Translations under genes and position numbers: made by a program
NCBI GenBank assembly: GCA_020426325.1
Contig: JAGQQG010000051.1
Coordinates: forward strand, 1 to 44,333
Length of the DNA: 44,333 bases
Source: Planctomycetaceae bacterium
GTDB taxonomy: Bacteria > Planctomycetota > Planctomycetia > Planctomycetales > Planctomycetaceae
Direction of reading: 5' to 3'
Shown: positions 26,737 through 35,939 of the stretch, piece after piece
Layout of the letters: each line of letters starts with the position of its first letter
Numbering within the stretch: the first letter of the stretch is position 1
Notes under the pieces: generated by a model
Seen by the model: only the letters and a program-made list of their open reading frames with translations
The model's database searches: none
What the model was told of the DNA's origin: nothing

Positions 26737-26770
26737 TTGACAGATCGTCATGGGTGCGATGAAATAATAA
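26737..26770 (+). promoter_or_regulatory. Weak promoter candidate before the tail-anchored protein gene
   Basis: A perfect -35 TTGACA (26737-26742) is followed by an A/T-rich AATAATAA (26763-26770). The spacing to the -10-like box is about 20 bases, longer than ideal. It lies in a 200-bp gap after the broken gene and 55 bp before the next start. Confidence 0.3.
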
Positions 26771-26825
26771 GAACTGCTGCTTACCTCTTCAGGCGTTCAT
26801 ACAACGTGTGTTCGAGAGAACTGCG

Positions 26826-27980
26826 ATGCGGCATCTTTTTCTCTGTGGCATCGGACTTCTGGTGTTGCTCACCAGCCTGATCAAGGCATCGCTGGCCGAT
26901 GCAGATGACACTTTGCTCCCATCTGAAGTCGACCAGTCTACACTGGATGAGGCGGCCCTGATTGAGGCGATTTTGGAACATAACACTGCGTGTCGCGAAG
27001 AAGTGGTTTCCGCGGAGATCAATTATCTCTGGCACATCTCTACTTATGACAATCCGGCGAACACAGCCGACCATGTGCGGCAACTGTTAAACGAGTTCGA
27101 CCTTGTCGGCAATCCCGACAGCCTGCAACTCCTGGTGGATGCTCTTGGTTGGCATCAGAATTCGAATGTCCCACTGTGGGATGATCGAGATTTTGTCATG
27201 CTGGGGGACAAGCGTCGCGCAGATACGTTTGAGGGTTCGGTGGAAATTGTCGACAGCGATCACGAACTGACATACAGCATGCCCAACCGTCAGCTGGATG
27301 TTACGTCTCGCGGCAATTCCAGTGTCCATAAAACCCATATTGAGGACTTCCGATCCTTTCCACCTACGGTCTTGTCGGCTGACAGATTCCGTGTGGTTGG
27401 TTACGAACCTGATTGCGTAACACTATCAGTCGTGCCCTCGCCTGCAATTGAGCCAGCCGGGAAGAGTGCAAGAGAATCTCAGGTCGCCACTTCACCTTTT
27501 GATCAATACACCTTCGACATTTCCACACATACTCTGATTCATGCGATTAGCTACTCTCAAGAGCAGGTTTATCGTGAGGTCTGGCAGCAAGCTCTCACCA
27601 AGTATCCCGGTGGTGTTGTGTTGCCCAGTCTTCGGCTTAAGGCCATCTACAATGACGGTATCTTAAAATCGTTGACTGTCTGGCTCATCGAGGAGGCACA
27701 ACTGAACAGTCCCGTTGATGAATCGCGATTTCTCATGCCTGTTGCGGAGAACACTGTTCTTGTTGATAGCCGGTTCAAAGAGCGGCTCGTTCACAAAGTT
27801 CGGAATCCAGTCGATGATGTGCGTTCTATCCTTGTTCCCGTGATGGCAAGCCACTCAACCGACGCACATAAGTCGGGATCCAACTGGCGATGGATTTTGA
27901 TCTTCAACGGCATCATCCTGATTGGGTTTTCGATCTGGCTTTGGAGACGGGAATCCTCTCCGGTAAAATCGGGAACTTAA
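26826..27980 (+). CDS. Exported protein with C-terminal membrane anchor, unknown function
   Basis: The ATG at 26826 has GAGAGAA 5 bases upstream and opens a signal peptide (HLFLCGIGLLVLLTSLIKASLA). The 384-residue protein has no domain I can name. It shows helical charged regions (DEAALIEAILEHNTACREEVVSAEI) and then a beta-rich part that resembles outer-membrane lipoprotein-sorting or LolA-like sheets (FDQYTFDISTHTLIHAISY, LRLKAIYNDGILKSLTVWL). One transmembrane helix near the end (WILIFNGIILIGFSIWLW, about 356-373) is followed by a short basic tail. It probably faces the periplasm. The neighbours on both sides are also exported proteins. Confidence 0.75.
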   Translation: MRHLFLCGIGLLVLLTSLIKASLADADDTLLPSEVDQSTLDEAALIEAILEHNTACREEVVSAEINYLWHISTYDNPANTADHVRQLLNEFDLVGNPDSLQLLVDALGWHQNSNVPLWDDRDFVMLGDKRRADTFEGSVEIVDSDHELTYSMPNRQLDVTSRGNSSVHKTHIEDFRSFPPTVLSADRFRVVGYEPDCVTLSVVPSPAIEPAGKSARESQVATSPFDQYTFDISTHTLIHAISYSQEQVYREVWQQALTKYPGGVVLPSLRLKAIYNDGILKSLTVWLIEEAQLNSPVDESRFLMPVAENTVLVDSRFKERLVHKVRNPVDDVRSILVPVMASHSTDAHKSGSNWRWILIFNGIILIGFSIWLWRRESSPVKSGT

Positions 27981-28088
27981 CAAATCTCAATGGACCACCG
28001 GGAGCCTCTCAAGTTTCTGTCAACAATCGTGCAACCTACCAATCGGATGTCGATTTCTTCCAACTCACCCAAGCAAAGGATCGCGACG

Positions 28089-28538
28089 ATGACCAGACGT
28101 GTGCTTTCAGCAGTTTGTTGTTTTGGTGGACTCTCATGTGTCATCGCAGGCTTGGAATCGACTAGCGCAGCCTCGAGTTGCACTGAAGTATTGCATCAAT
28201 CAAAAGAGTGTGTGAACGCGTACTCGGAAGCACCGATCGAAAATGCGTCCGGTGGTTACTGCGAATTGAACGCCAGTGGAATGTGTGTTGCTTCGACCTC
28301 CGGAAATACATGTACCGACCGCTTTGGTGTGGTTCACTCTGGAAAATGCAAACCACATTTTCTTGGAACAACCAGCACGTATGATTGCTATGAGGACTCG
28401 GTCCAGACCGTCCTTCGGGTCCATCTCTACACTGCCGAGTGTATTGCGGAAGGATCTGGATGCAAATGCATATGGAGTTCAACGGCAGAGACGGAGCCGG
28501 TGACGACTTGTGATTGCTACGACGTGGAACAAGACTGA
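28089..28538 (+). CDS. Small secreted cysteine-rich protein
   Basis: The start at 28089 (AAGGA upstream) gives a signal peptide (RRVLSAVCCFGGLSCVIAGL) and a mature part of about 120 residues with 12 cysteines. They are spread as single C-x(7-12)-C steps and a final cluster GCKCIW...TTCDCYD. An even number of cysteines in an exported protein suggests several disulfides. No known fold is recognised; the spacing is not a thioredoxin, haem or zinc-finger pattern. The frame is open upstream to 27990 but without a leader-like start. It sits in a run of exported genes and ends about 100 bp before the DUF1573-like lipoprotein. Confidence 0.75.
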   Translation: MTRRVLSAVCCFGGLSCVIAGLESTSAASSCTEVLHQSKECVNAYSEAPIENASGGYCELNASGMCVASTSGNTCTDRFGVVHSGKCKPHFLGTTSTYDCYEDSVQTVLRVHLYTAECIAEGSGCKCIWSSTAETEPVTTCDCYDVEQD

Positions 28539-28640
28539 ACACGAATCAAGCGAGAGCAGAGAACATCCTCGTTCTTTCTATATCTGGCACTTCTCATGAA
28601 TGGTTAGCTAACACTCGTGCCATTTTTTCAGTCTCGTGAT

Positions 28641-29990
28641 ATGTTCAAACCGCTTTGGTTCATTCTTTGTGCGGTGTCGCTGGTTGTCGGTTGTGGGTCG
28701 GACTTGCTGACAAACACACTTCCGATCCAGGTCGACAATCTCAATCGAGTTTCTCCGGCATTGCTGCTCAGCGAGGTTGAGAAGGCAGATGATCCGAAAG
28801 AGTTGCTGGATGCAGATTTCCAGTTAGAAAATCATTCGACACTCCCACAGTCTCTCACTCTCGCAGGAAAGAGTTGCTCCTGTTATGGCGTGAAACTGGA
28901 TGGTGCCCTTCTCGAACCGCACACTCCGTTTACAATCGCACCTGCTTCAAGCCGCGTTCTCACGTTTGATGTTGCTCCACCGGCTAAGCCTGAGGAGAAC
29001 TCCTGGACTGTCAGACTCGCGAGTGGAGACGACCCCCAACAGGAGTTGCATCTCACTCTCCGTGTTCGAGTCCATGCTGATGTTCGTCTGGAACCGGACG
29101 CCATCATCACCACGACCCCTTCTGCTTCCGCTCAGAACGGGCCGGGTCCGCCATCTGCAGAACAACACGAACTTGTCGTCCGCCACACTTGGAGAGGCGA
29201 AAAGGAGGACGGGGGCTTTCCCGCACTCACGGGACTTCCCACAGGATGGGAATTCACCAACCCGATTGCCAGCGAAGAACCTCTGTCAACTGATGATGAC
29301 TTGTGGCAGCAGATTTGGCTGACAACTGTTCAATTCCGTAAGCCTGATGCTGGAAATGAGCAGCATGGCCTGATGAAAGATCCAAGTCAACTTGAAATTC
29401 GGCTCAAACCCGTCCCTGAGATGGAAGCGCAGAGGACGATTGGTTCCCGGCGCACAGAGTCGGAAGCCGGCATTCACCACATGAAAGTCTCTTTTGAAAA
29501 TCGTGCCGGTGAGGTGGTCTCTGCTTATGGCCGGCTTGTCGTGAGAGAACCGTCTGGGATCGTTGCCCCAAGTGTCATCCATTGGGGCAACATTTTGGTG
29601 GATGCATCCCAGTTTCGAAGGGTCATGCTGACCGCGGGTGATGATCGAGCTTTTTCGGTTTTAGGGCTCACCCTGGATCGACCAGCGAATGATGAACGGA
29701 CTTTGGAAAGTTCTTCTGATGGGATGTCGGCGGAGGGTCAGTTGGAGACACATTCCGCGACACAGACTTGGCGAGTTCAGACGACCGATTTCGAGCTTGC
29801 GGTTTCGATGGATGCGGCGGCATCCGGGACACAGCAAAGCCTGCACTTCGACTTCTTGCCGCATCATGAAGGGCAGATTGATGAGACGTTGATCATTAAT
29901 ACGGATCATCCACTCACACCCACAGTCCAAATTCGCCTGATGGCGATCGTGACTCCGGCGGAAGCTGAAACCTCCGTGCTCACTCCTTAA
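28641..29990 (+). CDS. DUF1573-like lipoprotein
   Basis: The ATG at 28641 gives a lipoprotein signal (WFILCAVSLVVGC) with Cys18 as the likely lipidated residue. Residues about 50-140 show an Ig-like strand pattern with FQLENHSTLPQSLTLAGKSC followed by SCYGVKLDGALLEP. This resembles the DUF1573 pattern (N-x-(S/T)-...-I...-SCGC), which is common in Bacteroidetes and planctomycetes and is found on the surface or in the periplasm. A second such region near 390-445 (LHFDFLPHHEGQIDETLIINTDHP) suggests two or three tandem Ig-like domains over 449 residues. Function unknown. It is the last gene of the plus-strand run of exported proteins and converges with the PQQ/TPR gene, 13 bp between the stops. 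Confidence 0.78.
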   Translation: MFKPLWFILCAVSLVVGCGSDLLTNTLPIQVDNLNRVSPALLLSEVEKADDPKELLDADFQLENHSTLPQSLTLAGKSCSCYGVKLDGALLEPHTPFTIAPASSRVLTFDVAPPAKPEENSWTVRLASGDDPQQELHLTLRVRVHADVRLEPDAIITTTPSASAQNGPGPPSAEQHELVVRHTWRGEKEDGGFPALTGLPTGWEFTNPIASEEPLSTDDDLWQQIWLTTVQFRKPDAGNEQHGLMKDPSQLEIRLKPVPEMEAQRTIGSRRTESEAGIHHMKVSFENRAGEVVSAYGRLVVREPSGIVAPSVIHWGNILVDASQFRRVMLTAGDDRAFSVLGLTLDRPANDERTLESSSDGMSAEGQLETHSATQTWRVQTTDFELAVSMDAAASGTQQSLHFDFLPHHEGQIDETLIINTDHPLTPTVQIRLMAIVTPAEAETSVLTP

Positions 29991-30003
29991 TGAATGTGGG
30001 GTC

Positions 30004-33000
30004 TCAACGATTCGTCGTATTTGCTTCGTCAGCAGCAACCCGAAGAGGTTGTTGGCTGGTGGGTTCCTGAAACTGGATACTGATCTGTGAGTCCATCCCG
30101 ATCAAACTCGCAACAACAACATGTGAGTTTGTTGAAGAGGTCAAGGAACTCACTGAGAATGGCTGTCCCGGGACTCTCGTATTCTTGAACTGTTGTGGTT
30201 CGCCGGGAAGCTTGATGGATGACATCGAGTGACACTGATATCCCACGATGCGCGTCCGCAACAGTTGTTCACGATGTGCGAGTGTGATCCCGGTGAGAGG
30301 ATCAAGGAATTCAACAGTCAATGATGTGGTTTGAGGGGTATGACCGCGGGTGCGATTTGGGCGATCATCAGTGGCCCTGCTCAAGAGTGTCAGCACGGCT
30401 GGTGCTGCTTCCGGCTGTACTGGCAGGCAGGCGTCGGGCACGATGCGTGACCACAGCAGTTTACTCGTGACGCGGTCAATCGCAATCAGTCTCCCCCGGA
30501 CACGAATATGTGGGAGATCGAACTCATCTGTCGGAGCAGTGAGATTCAACTCGGTCTTGTCCGAGTCTGTGGCGAAATTGATGTAGAATCTGTCGCGGTC
30601 AGCGAAAGCAATCAACGACGAGGATGCGAGTAGTTCTTCCAAAAGGGTTCGACCATCAGTCCTTGTTGAATCTTCAAATGATACATCCAACAGGAACTCT
30701 GCTTTGTCTGCGTGGATGACCTGCAGGCGTCCGTCTGACGTGATGCACGCAAAGTCTTCGTCGCCGGGGAGAGGAGCAACAAGCCGTTCGGCCAAGGGGA
30801 TGTCCATCGTCAACCGGTCATTCAGACTGTCCCAGATCGAGAGCCTGCTTCCCGTCGCGTCAGAGACGACTTCAACAAGATGCCTGCCTACAGCCCAGCG
30901 GTTTCGACGATTGGCCCCCGACGCAAGTATCCGAGTTCCTTCACGAATCTCACGACCTGACTGTGTGCGATAGAGCGTGTAGGATGTCTGATCTTCGTCG
31001 AAGACACATAGCGATTGGGAGTCTCCGAGAATGCCAATCGACTCGTTTCCCTGCAACCCGATCCCCGGGGGGAGATGTGTTCGCTTCCACAGGGTTCTTC
31101 CTGTTGCAGGATGAACAACTTGAAGTTCCTGAGACGATTGCAATACGCAGAAATCCGTCCCGATGGGCCCGACTTTGATTTTCTCGTTTGTTCGACGAGA
31201 TGTTTCGGGAACGATGGACCAAAGCGTTTTCGATTCCAGGAGCGAGATTCCATGAGTTGCTTCGTTACTGATGACCATGATGTGACCGGTTCCTGCATTC
31301 GTGGGACGGGGCAACGGCCAATATGCCGATGGGACGTCGACAACTCCTTGTGACAATCCCGTCTCTCGGTCGACAAGCGTGAGACGACTGTGTGTTCGAG
31401 GACTCTTGTTGCTCCCCTGATCGAGGACGAGGATGCTCCCGGAAAGCTGAGGAACGAAGACGCGACGAAGACCCTCTGTATCGCGAAGTCGTCTTGCACG
31501 TTGACACCCGCATTCGTTCCCCTGGTTGCAGGATTCCGTGCAAAGGTGTTCAAGAACCAGATACTTGGGAGCCAATGTCGGTGTCGACGCTTGTTCGATC
31601 ATGGCCGTCTGGAGAGCATCCACCGGGTGGAGGGTGGCAGGTCTTGCCATCCGAAGCGAAAGAAACTCAGCATCCGGTCCCAGACGGGCGAGCCGGGTTT
31701 TCCAGACTGGCTCAGATGAGACACCCTTCCGGCCAGTTGTGAGCTGTTGCTCGGATTCCCACCGCATTCCCTGTGCGACATACAGTTCGTTCAGGAGACG
31801 ACTTGATACTGCAGGTGCCCGAGTTCCATCGTCGGATGTGTGGGACAACAGGAGTTGTTCAGCCTCCTGAGTTCGACCGGCAGCGATCCACCTCTCGGCA
31901 AGCAAGGACTGAACCGGTCGTGTCTCCGGCCAGTCAGCGAACAATGTGACAAATCTTTCGAGATCCGGGACCTCTTTCGACTGAAGTAACTCGAGAGACC
32001 GGCTCTCCAGATAGTCTGTGATCGCGATGTTGAGCTGTGGTTGTTCATCGTCCAGCAGCATCGAAAGACGGTCCCGGAAACATTGCTCCGCAGAGACTGT
32101 GTACGACTCATCGCCGTCCAGAGTGATGAGCGTGGAAGTCGGCAAGGACTGAAATGCATCAAGCGTCTCGATCAACATGAGAGCGTCGTCATATTGCAAT
32201 GACACCGATAAGCGGCTGAGTTGCAGTCGAAGCTGTTCATCGTCCGTGTGTGCCATGTCAGCCAGTTGCTGCAGTGTGGGGAACGGATCTTTCGCGTTGT
32301 CCAATCGAGCATAGAGGACTTCCCGTAGAAGTAGCTCAGTCTCCTGCTGAATCTCTTCGGAAGGATCGAACACAAGAAGTTGCTGGAGCACCTCCCCTGC
32401 CGTATCGATCTCCCCGATCGTCATCAGCAGCTGAGCATGTAACAGTTGCTCTGCACTTGACAGCGGGCGACGCGTGGCGACATCCCTCAGACGGGCCAGT
32501 CGATGCTGTGCCTGTGGGTAGACACGGATTCCCAGCGGCGTGGTCTCAATAATCACATGATCATGAGCCAGCAGGTTTCCAGCAGGGGCTTGTTCGTCGA
32601 CACAAAGCCGATGCATGAGCCGGTTGAAGCGTCGACTTTCAATTTGTCCATCTCGCAGATTGATCGACAAGCAGGGCCCATTCGAAATGGGAAGCAGAAA
32701 CAGGTCACCGCTCACAATTCCCGTCCCTGCAGGTTCAGGTGTCGAAGTCTGCCAGAGCAGTCGCCCATCTGTCGAATTCAGCGCCACGCACTCTCTGTCC
32801 CCCAGCAGGAGAACCGATGACTCAGTCACGCCGCCGATCGCAATCGCATTGTTTCTTGGCTGCTTCCAGATGAGGCGTCCCGTCACCACATCGAGACAAT
32901 GCACCTCTTGGGATCGTACGGGCAAGTAAACGAGACGACCATGTTGCAAATAGACATGATTAGGCAAAAGTGCTCGATCTGAGTTTCTTCCGTTGCTGTA

Positions 33001-34746
33001 AGCCCAACGTCCTGAGTTAGACCGTTGCTCATCATTCATGTGGTCATAGACCCATTCCAGTCGCCCGGTGAGTGCTTCAACGCCAACAACAACTCCGATT
33101 TCTGTCGGACAACAAATGATTCCGTTGTGATACACGGGCGTGCAAGACGTGCGCAGTCGGAGTGCATCCTCGGTCACTGGTCGCTCAACAAGGGCGATCG
33201 GCTGTTTCCAGATCGTCCGGCCGGTTCCCGCATCAAGGGCGAACAGGCTGATCTGTTGATCGGCTTCGACCAGGAGATAGAGGCGACCGTCGACACAAAG
33301 TGGACAGCCAAGAAATGCAGCATCCCTCAGGTCGTCATGATCGATTCCAGAGTGAGTCCCTCGCATCCACAGGGGATTAGCCAGATGAAGGTCCGTTGAG
33401 GTTCCTGAAGTCTCTGCAGTTCTGTTGCGGACCGGAAGTGCAACCAGCTGATCGGGAAATGGTGACCGTGAGGTGCACTGGTCTATCAGGAACACACAAT
33501 GTTCATCGGTGGCCAGCCGTCCGAACACCGAATTACCGCTGAACCGCGCGTGGAAATCGAGACTGTTTCCCTGATGACCATGTCCCGGCTGCTCGAGAGA
33601 CTGGGCTGCTGCTGCCAGTGAAGACGCACATGCATACCTCCAAATCTCCTGGCCTGTAAACAGGTTCACTGCTCTGGCATGGGTGAAGTCGCGGAAGATC
33701 AACACGTCATCCGCAACAATCGCATCGTTGACGGAGGCCACTGGCAGCCCGAAATCCATGAGATGGTGCATCCAGGTGCCATGCGACTCGGAGATCACAT
33801 TGGCAGCGGTACGGTCCGGGTTGTTATGCACATCTTCTTGGTCTGACACCGATGCGGGGAGATCGGCATCGAAGCGAGCTGTCCAGATTGGAACCGGATA
33901 GGGAGCAGGATTCTCGCGAGGCTGCTCGTCAAGCGACACATGACTCACGTGTTGAATGGATTGGAGGTGTTCAGGCCGATATCGCTGAGTTGGCGACACA
34001 TCATGAGCAACCGCCTCCGACAGGTGTCGGTCAACGAGATTTTTGAGCGATGGTGAAAGACCATTCCAATGGAACGGATCTGCTGCCAGGAACCTGGCCC
34101 ATTCCTGTGCGTGAAGGTGGTGACCTGTGTCATTTGAAAGGAGAAGTTGATGCACGGCCGCATCACGAGCTGATTTCGAGGGGCCATAGCGCTGAGTCAA
34201 CTCAACAAGGAACTCGTCATGACACGTTTCGAGATACCTCGCGAATAGATCCCTGGCGCGGTCGCCAAACAGGCGATCGTAGTCTTGTCGCACATAGTCT
34301 GGAGACGAGTGAAACTGGCCGATCACCTCGGAACGGGCGCCGCGTGGTTGAGAAGCATCATTGCCCCAGAAGAAGGCGTCCTGCGAAGCATCGAGCAGGG
34401 CTTGGAGGTGAGAGATCGCCTCGAGTGATCGGCCATCTTGCAGGGATTGCGTCCCGCGTTTCAGGAGCAGATGATGTCGTCGATCCCGGATCAGGAGAGG
34501 ATTCAGTGCAGTCCGCTGAGCAGACAGATGGGACTGGCCGGAGGGAGGATCTGCTGTCGAAGGTTCTCCGCTTGGCAACGAAGCAGGTCGAGGATGAACT
34601 GTCGGAGGGGGAGGAGGAGATCCACCTCCGCGATCTGGAGAGTCATTGGCATGGAGACCAGGTGGCCCCAGACAGAAAATGAACCCTATTGTCGCAACCC
34701 GACAGATCGGAACCGTTTGCCATCCTTGACGATTACGCTTGGCCAT
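30004..34746 (-). CDS. Very large exported PQQ-propeller / TPR protein
   Basis: The 1580-residue protein has a signal-like N-terminus (VATIGFIFCLGPPGLHAN), then a Pro-rich linker and a helical TPR-like region (about 90-270, HLLLKRGTQSLQDGRSLEAI). A first PQQ-like propeller follows (about 330-740) with blades such as FTGQEIWRYA, AGTGRTIWKQP, TGRLIWKQP and DGRLLWQTS. Next comes a second helical/TPR stretch (about 760-1060, QLLVFDPSEEIQQETELLL), then a second propeller (about 1110-1510; ATGRTLWKRT, TSKLLWSRI). AAAGGAG precedes the ATG. Its role is likely as a periplasmic or outer-membrane scaffold (BamB-like in fold only). The start faces a 370-bp gap and, beyond it, a small unknown gene. Confidence 0.85.
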   Translation of the reverse strand: MAKRNRQGWQTVPICRVATIGFIFCLGPPGLHANDSPDRGGGSPPPPPTVHPRPASLPSGEPSTADPPSGQSHLSAQRTALNPLLIRDRRHHLLLKRGTQSLQDGRSLEAISHLQALLDASQDAFFWGNDASQPRGARSEVIGQFHSSPDYVRQDYDRLFGDRARDLFARYLETCHDEFLVELTQRYGPSKSARDAAVHQLLLSNDTGHHLHAQEWARFLAADPFHWNGLSPSLKNLVDRHLSEAVAHDVSPTQRYRPEHLQSIQHVSHVSLDEQPRENPAPYPVPIWTARFDADLPASVSDQEDVHNNPDRTAANVISESHGTWMHHLMDFGLPVASVNDAIVADDVLIFRDFTHARAVNLFTGQEIWRYACASSLAAAAQSLEQPGHGHQGNSLDFHARFSGNSVFGRLATDEHCVFLIDQCTSRSPFPDQLVALPVRNRTAETSGTSTDLHLANPLWMRGTHSGIDHDDLRDAAFLGCPLCVDGRLYLLVEADQQISLFALDAGTGRTIWKQPIALVERPVTEDALRLRTSCTPVYHNGIICCPTEIGVVVGVEALTGRLEWVYDHMNDEQRSNSGRWAYSNGRNSDRALLPNHVYLQHGRLVYLPVRSQEVHCLDVVTGRLIWKQPRNNAIAIGGVTESSVLLLGDRECVALNSTDGRLLWQTSTPEPAGTGIVSGDLFLLPISNGPCLSINLRDGQIESRRFNRLMHRLCVDEQAPAGNLLAHDHVIIETTPLGIRVYPQAQHRLARLRDVATRRPLSSAEQLLHAQLLMTIGEIDTAGEVLQQLLVFDPSEEIQQETELLLREVLYARLDNAKDPFPTLQQLADMAHTDDEQLRLQLSRLSVSLQYDDALMLIETLDAFQSLPTSTLITLDGDESYTVSAEQCFRDRLSMLLDDEQPQLNIAITDYLESRSLELLQSKEVPDLERFVTLFADWPETRPVQSLLAERWIAAGRTQEAEQLLLSHTSDDGTRAPAVSSRLLNELYVAQGMRWESEQQLTTGRKGVSSEPVWKTRLARLGPDAEFLSLRMARPATLHPVDALQTAMIEQASTPTLAPKYLVLEHLCTESCNQGNECGCQRARRLRDTEGLRRVFVPQLSGSILVLDQGSNKSPRTHSRLTLVDRETGLSQGVVDVPSAYWPLPRPTNAGTGHIMVISNEATHGISLLESKTLWSIVPETSRRTNEKIKVGPIGTDFCVLQSSQELQVVHPATGRTLWKRTHLPPGIGLQGNESIGILGDSQSLCVFDEDQTSYTLYRTQSGREIREGTRILASGANRRNRWAVGRHLVEVVSDATGSRLSIWDSLNDRLTMDIPLAERLVAPLPGDEDFACITSDGRLQVIHADKAEFLLDVSFEDSTRTDGRTLLEELLASSSLIAFADRDRFYINFATDSDKTELNLTAPTDEFDLPHIRVRGRLIAIDRVTSKLLWSRIVPDACLPVQPEAAPAVLTLLSRATDDRPNRTRGHTPQTTSLTVEFLDPLTGITLAHREQLLRTRIVGYQCHSMSSIKLPGEPQQFKNTRVPGQPFSVSSLTSSTNSHVVVASLIGMDSQISIQFQEPTSQQPLRVAADEANTTNR

Positions 34747-35116
34747 CCCTCAACTCCTTTGAGGAAATGTGCCCAATCAACCCGTCTCAGAGTGACGCGA
34801 AGCGTTTAACGGACTTCGCAGCCTCTTCAGGGGGCGTTGGGCATCAGCCCACCCTGCGCAGAGCGGAACATTACAACATCGCAGCCTTTCGACCTAGAGA
34901 CGATCTCAGCAACGTCGGTGCCAGAGGAGGCTGGTCCCATCCCAGCAATCCGGGAATCGCCACATCTCATAGGAAAACAAGATGTTACAACACGCACCCA
35001 TGCCATGCCCTCTCAGGCAACGCGGGGAATCCGGTGTTGTTACTCTCAATGATGATGTTGCGCCCCTGAGCAACGATGCAACGAAGGGAAGCAGGGAAGC
35101 TTAAATGTGTGAGTGT
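34747..35116. other. Intergenic region, no supported gene
   Basis: Short plus-strand frames here lack coding character and cross into the start of the PQQ gene. The region presumably holds the promoter of the large gene and the 3' end signals of the neighbour. I see no clear hairpin with a T-run. Confidence 0.4.
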
Positions 35117-35500
35117 TCAAAGCGTCGGGAGAAGAGCAAACTCGCTATAGCCATGTTTGGTGAGACGGAATGAAATCAGCCGTTTCCGTTCATCCAGCGA
35201 AAGCCCGTGAAGGACCGAAAAGCTGATGCAGCCAATGGCGACCGTCGCGACCTCCGAGACAGCGAATGGCAATTGAAACTCCTTGAGATCCGCGAAAAGC
35301 TCGCACCCATTGCAAATCTCTCCGAACTTTTGTCCACGATAGAGCAGCGTCACGCCGTGAAGGTCATGGCTCCATTCATAGTCGAACGGACCATATTCAC
35401 GTCGTCGATGAATGACCCAAAACCGCGAGTCTTCCCAGCGGATGCCTCTTGCAGGCCTGCGAAGATTGGTTGAATCGGATGAGATGGGTTCGAGTGACAT
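35117..35500 (-). CDS. Conserved protein of unknown function (127 aa)
   Basis: The 127-residue product has no signal peptide or membrane helix. It contains blocks that look conserved: RPARGIRWEDSRFWVIHRRR, FDYEWSHDLHGVTLLYRGQK and SFRLTKHGYSEF. The alternation of aromatic and basic residues suggests a small beta-rich fold. I have an impression of similar small proteins in other planctomycetes but no named family. The ATG at 35500 is chosen over a TTG nine codons earlier; neither has a strong ribosome site. It lies alone between two longer non-coding gaps. Confidence 0.6.
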   Translation of the reverse strand: MSLEPISSDSTNLRRPARGIRWEDSRFWVIHRRREYGPFDYEWSHDLHGVTLLYRGQKFGEICNGCELFADLKEFQLPFAVSEVATVAIGCISFSVLHGLSLDERKRLISFRLTKHGYSEFALLPTL

Positions 35501-35939
35501 TGTCATCTGTAAGAATTGTCGGTGCAACGAATCATAGGCGTCATCTCGTCACATGAAAACCTGAGATTGACCGGCAGAATCGGCCGAAAGCTGCTGTCCC
35601 GACTTGCGACGAAACGTGTGAGTTCGACTGGCTTGCAGCAAAACGACACGCCTCTTGTCAGAGAGATCCCTACAACCGTCAGGACACGTCGACTGATTGC
35701 GAAAATGCAACGTGGAACTCAGCGACTGACCTGTTCGCGACCTACGATTGTGAGGCTTTCACAAGTCATCGTCTCGACTGTTTTCATGAACCGGTCACTC
35801 ATCACACATCCTTGCGTTGAGGCGGTTCCTGACACATCACATAACGCCAGATGATCGTGTGTTTCCGCAAGCATTCGCGATGCGGGTCACAAGTTGAATC
35901 AATTCGTTTGGCAACTTTTCAATCGAGTAAATCCTCATC
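35501..35939. other. Intergenic region before the HD-GYP genes
   Basis: This 439-bp gap has no convincing gene; a plus-strand frame (35516-35854) has no family resemblance or ribosome site. A small hairpin-forming segment (CCGCA near 35866 with TGCGG near 35880) is the only structure noted. The promoter of the HD-GYP pair must lie here, but I cannot pick it with confidence. Confidence 0.4.

Noticed and set aside
30888-31553. 221-residue minus-strand frame inside the PQQ/TPR gene
   Set aside because: Same strand but another frame of a much longer gene with clear domains; composition is rich in Arg and Ser as expected for a shifted frame.
34689-35069. 126-residue plus-strand frame in the gap after the PQQ gene
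   Set aside because: It overlaps the start region of the PQQ gene on the other strand and lacks domain or ribosome signals.
35516-35854. 112-residue plus-strand frame before the HD-GYP gene
   Set aside because: Low-complexity basic sequence without homology sense or ribosome site.
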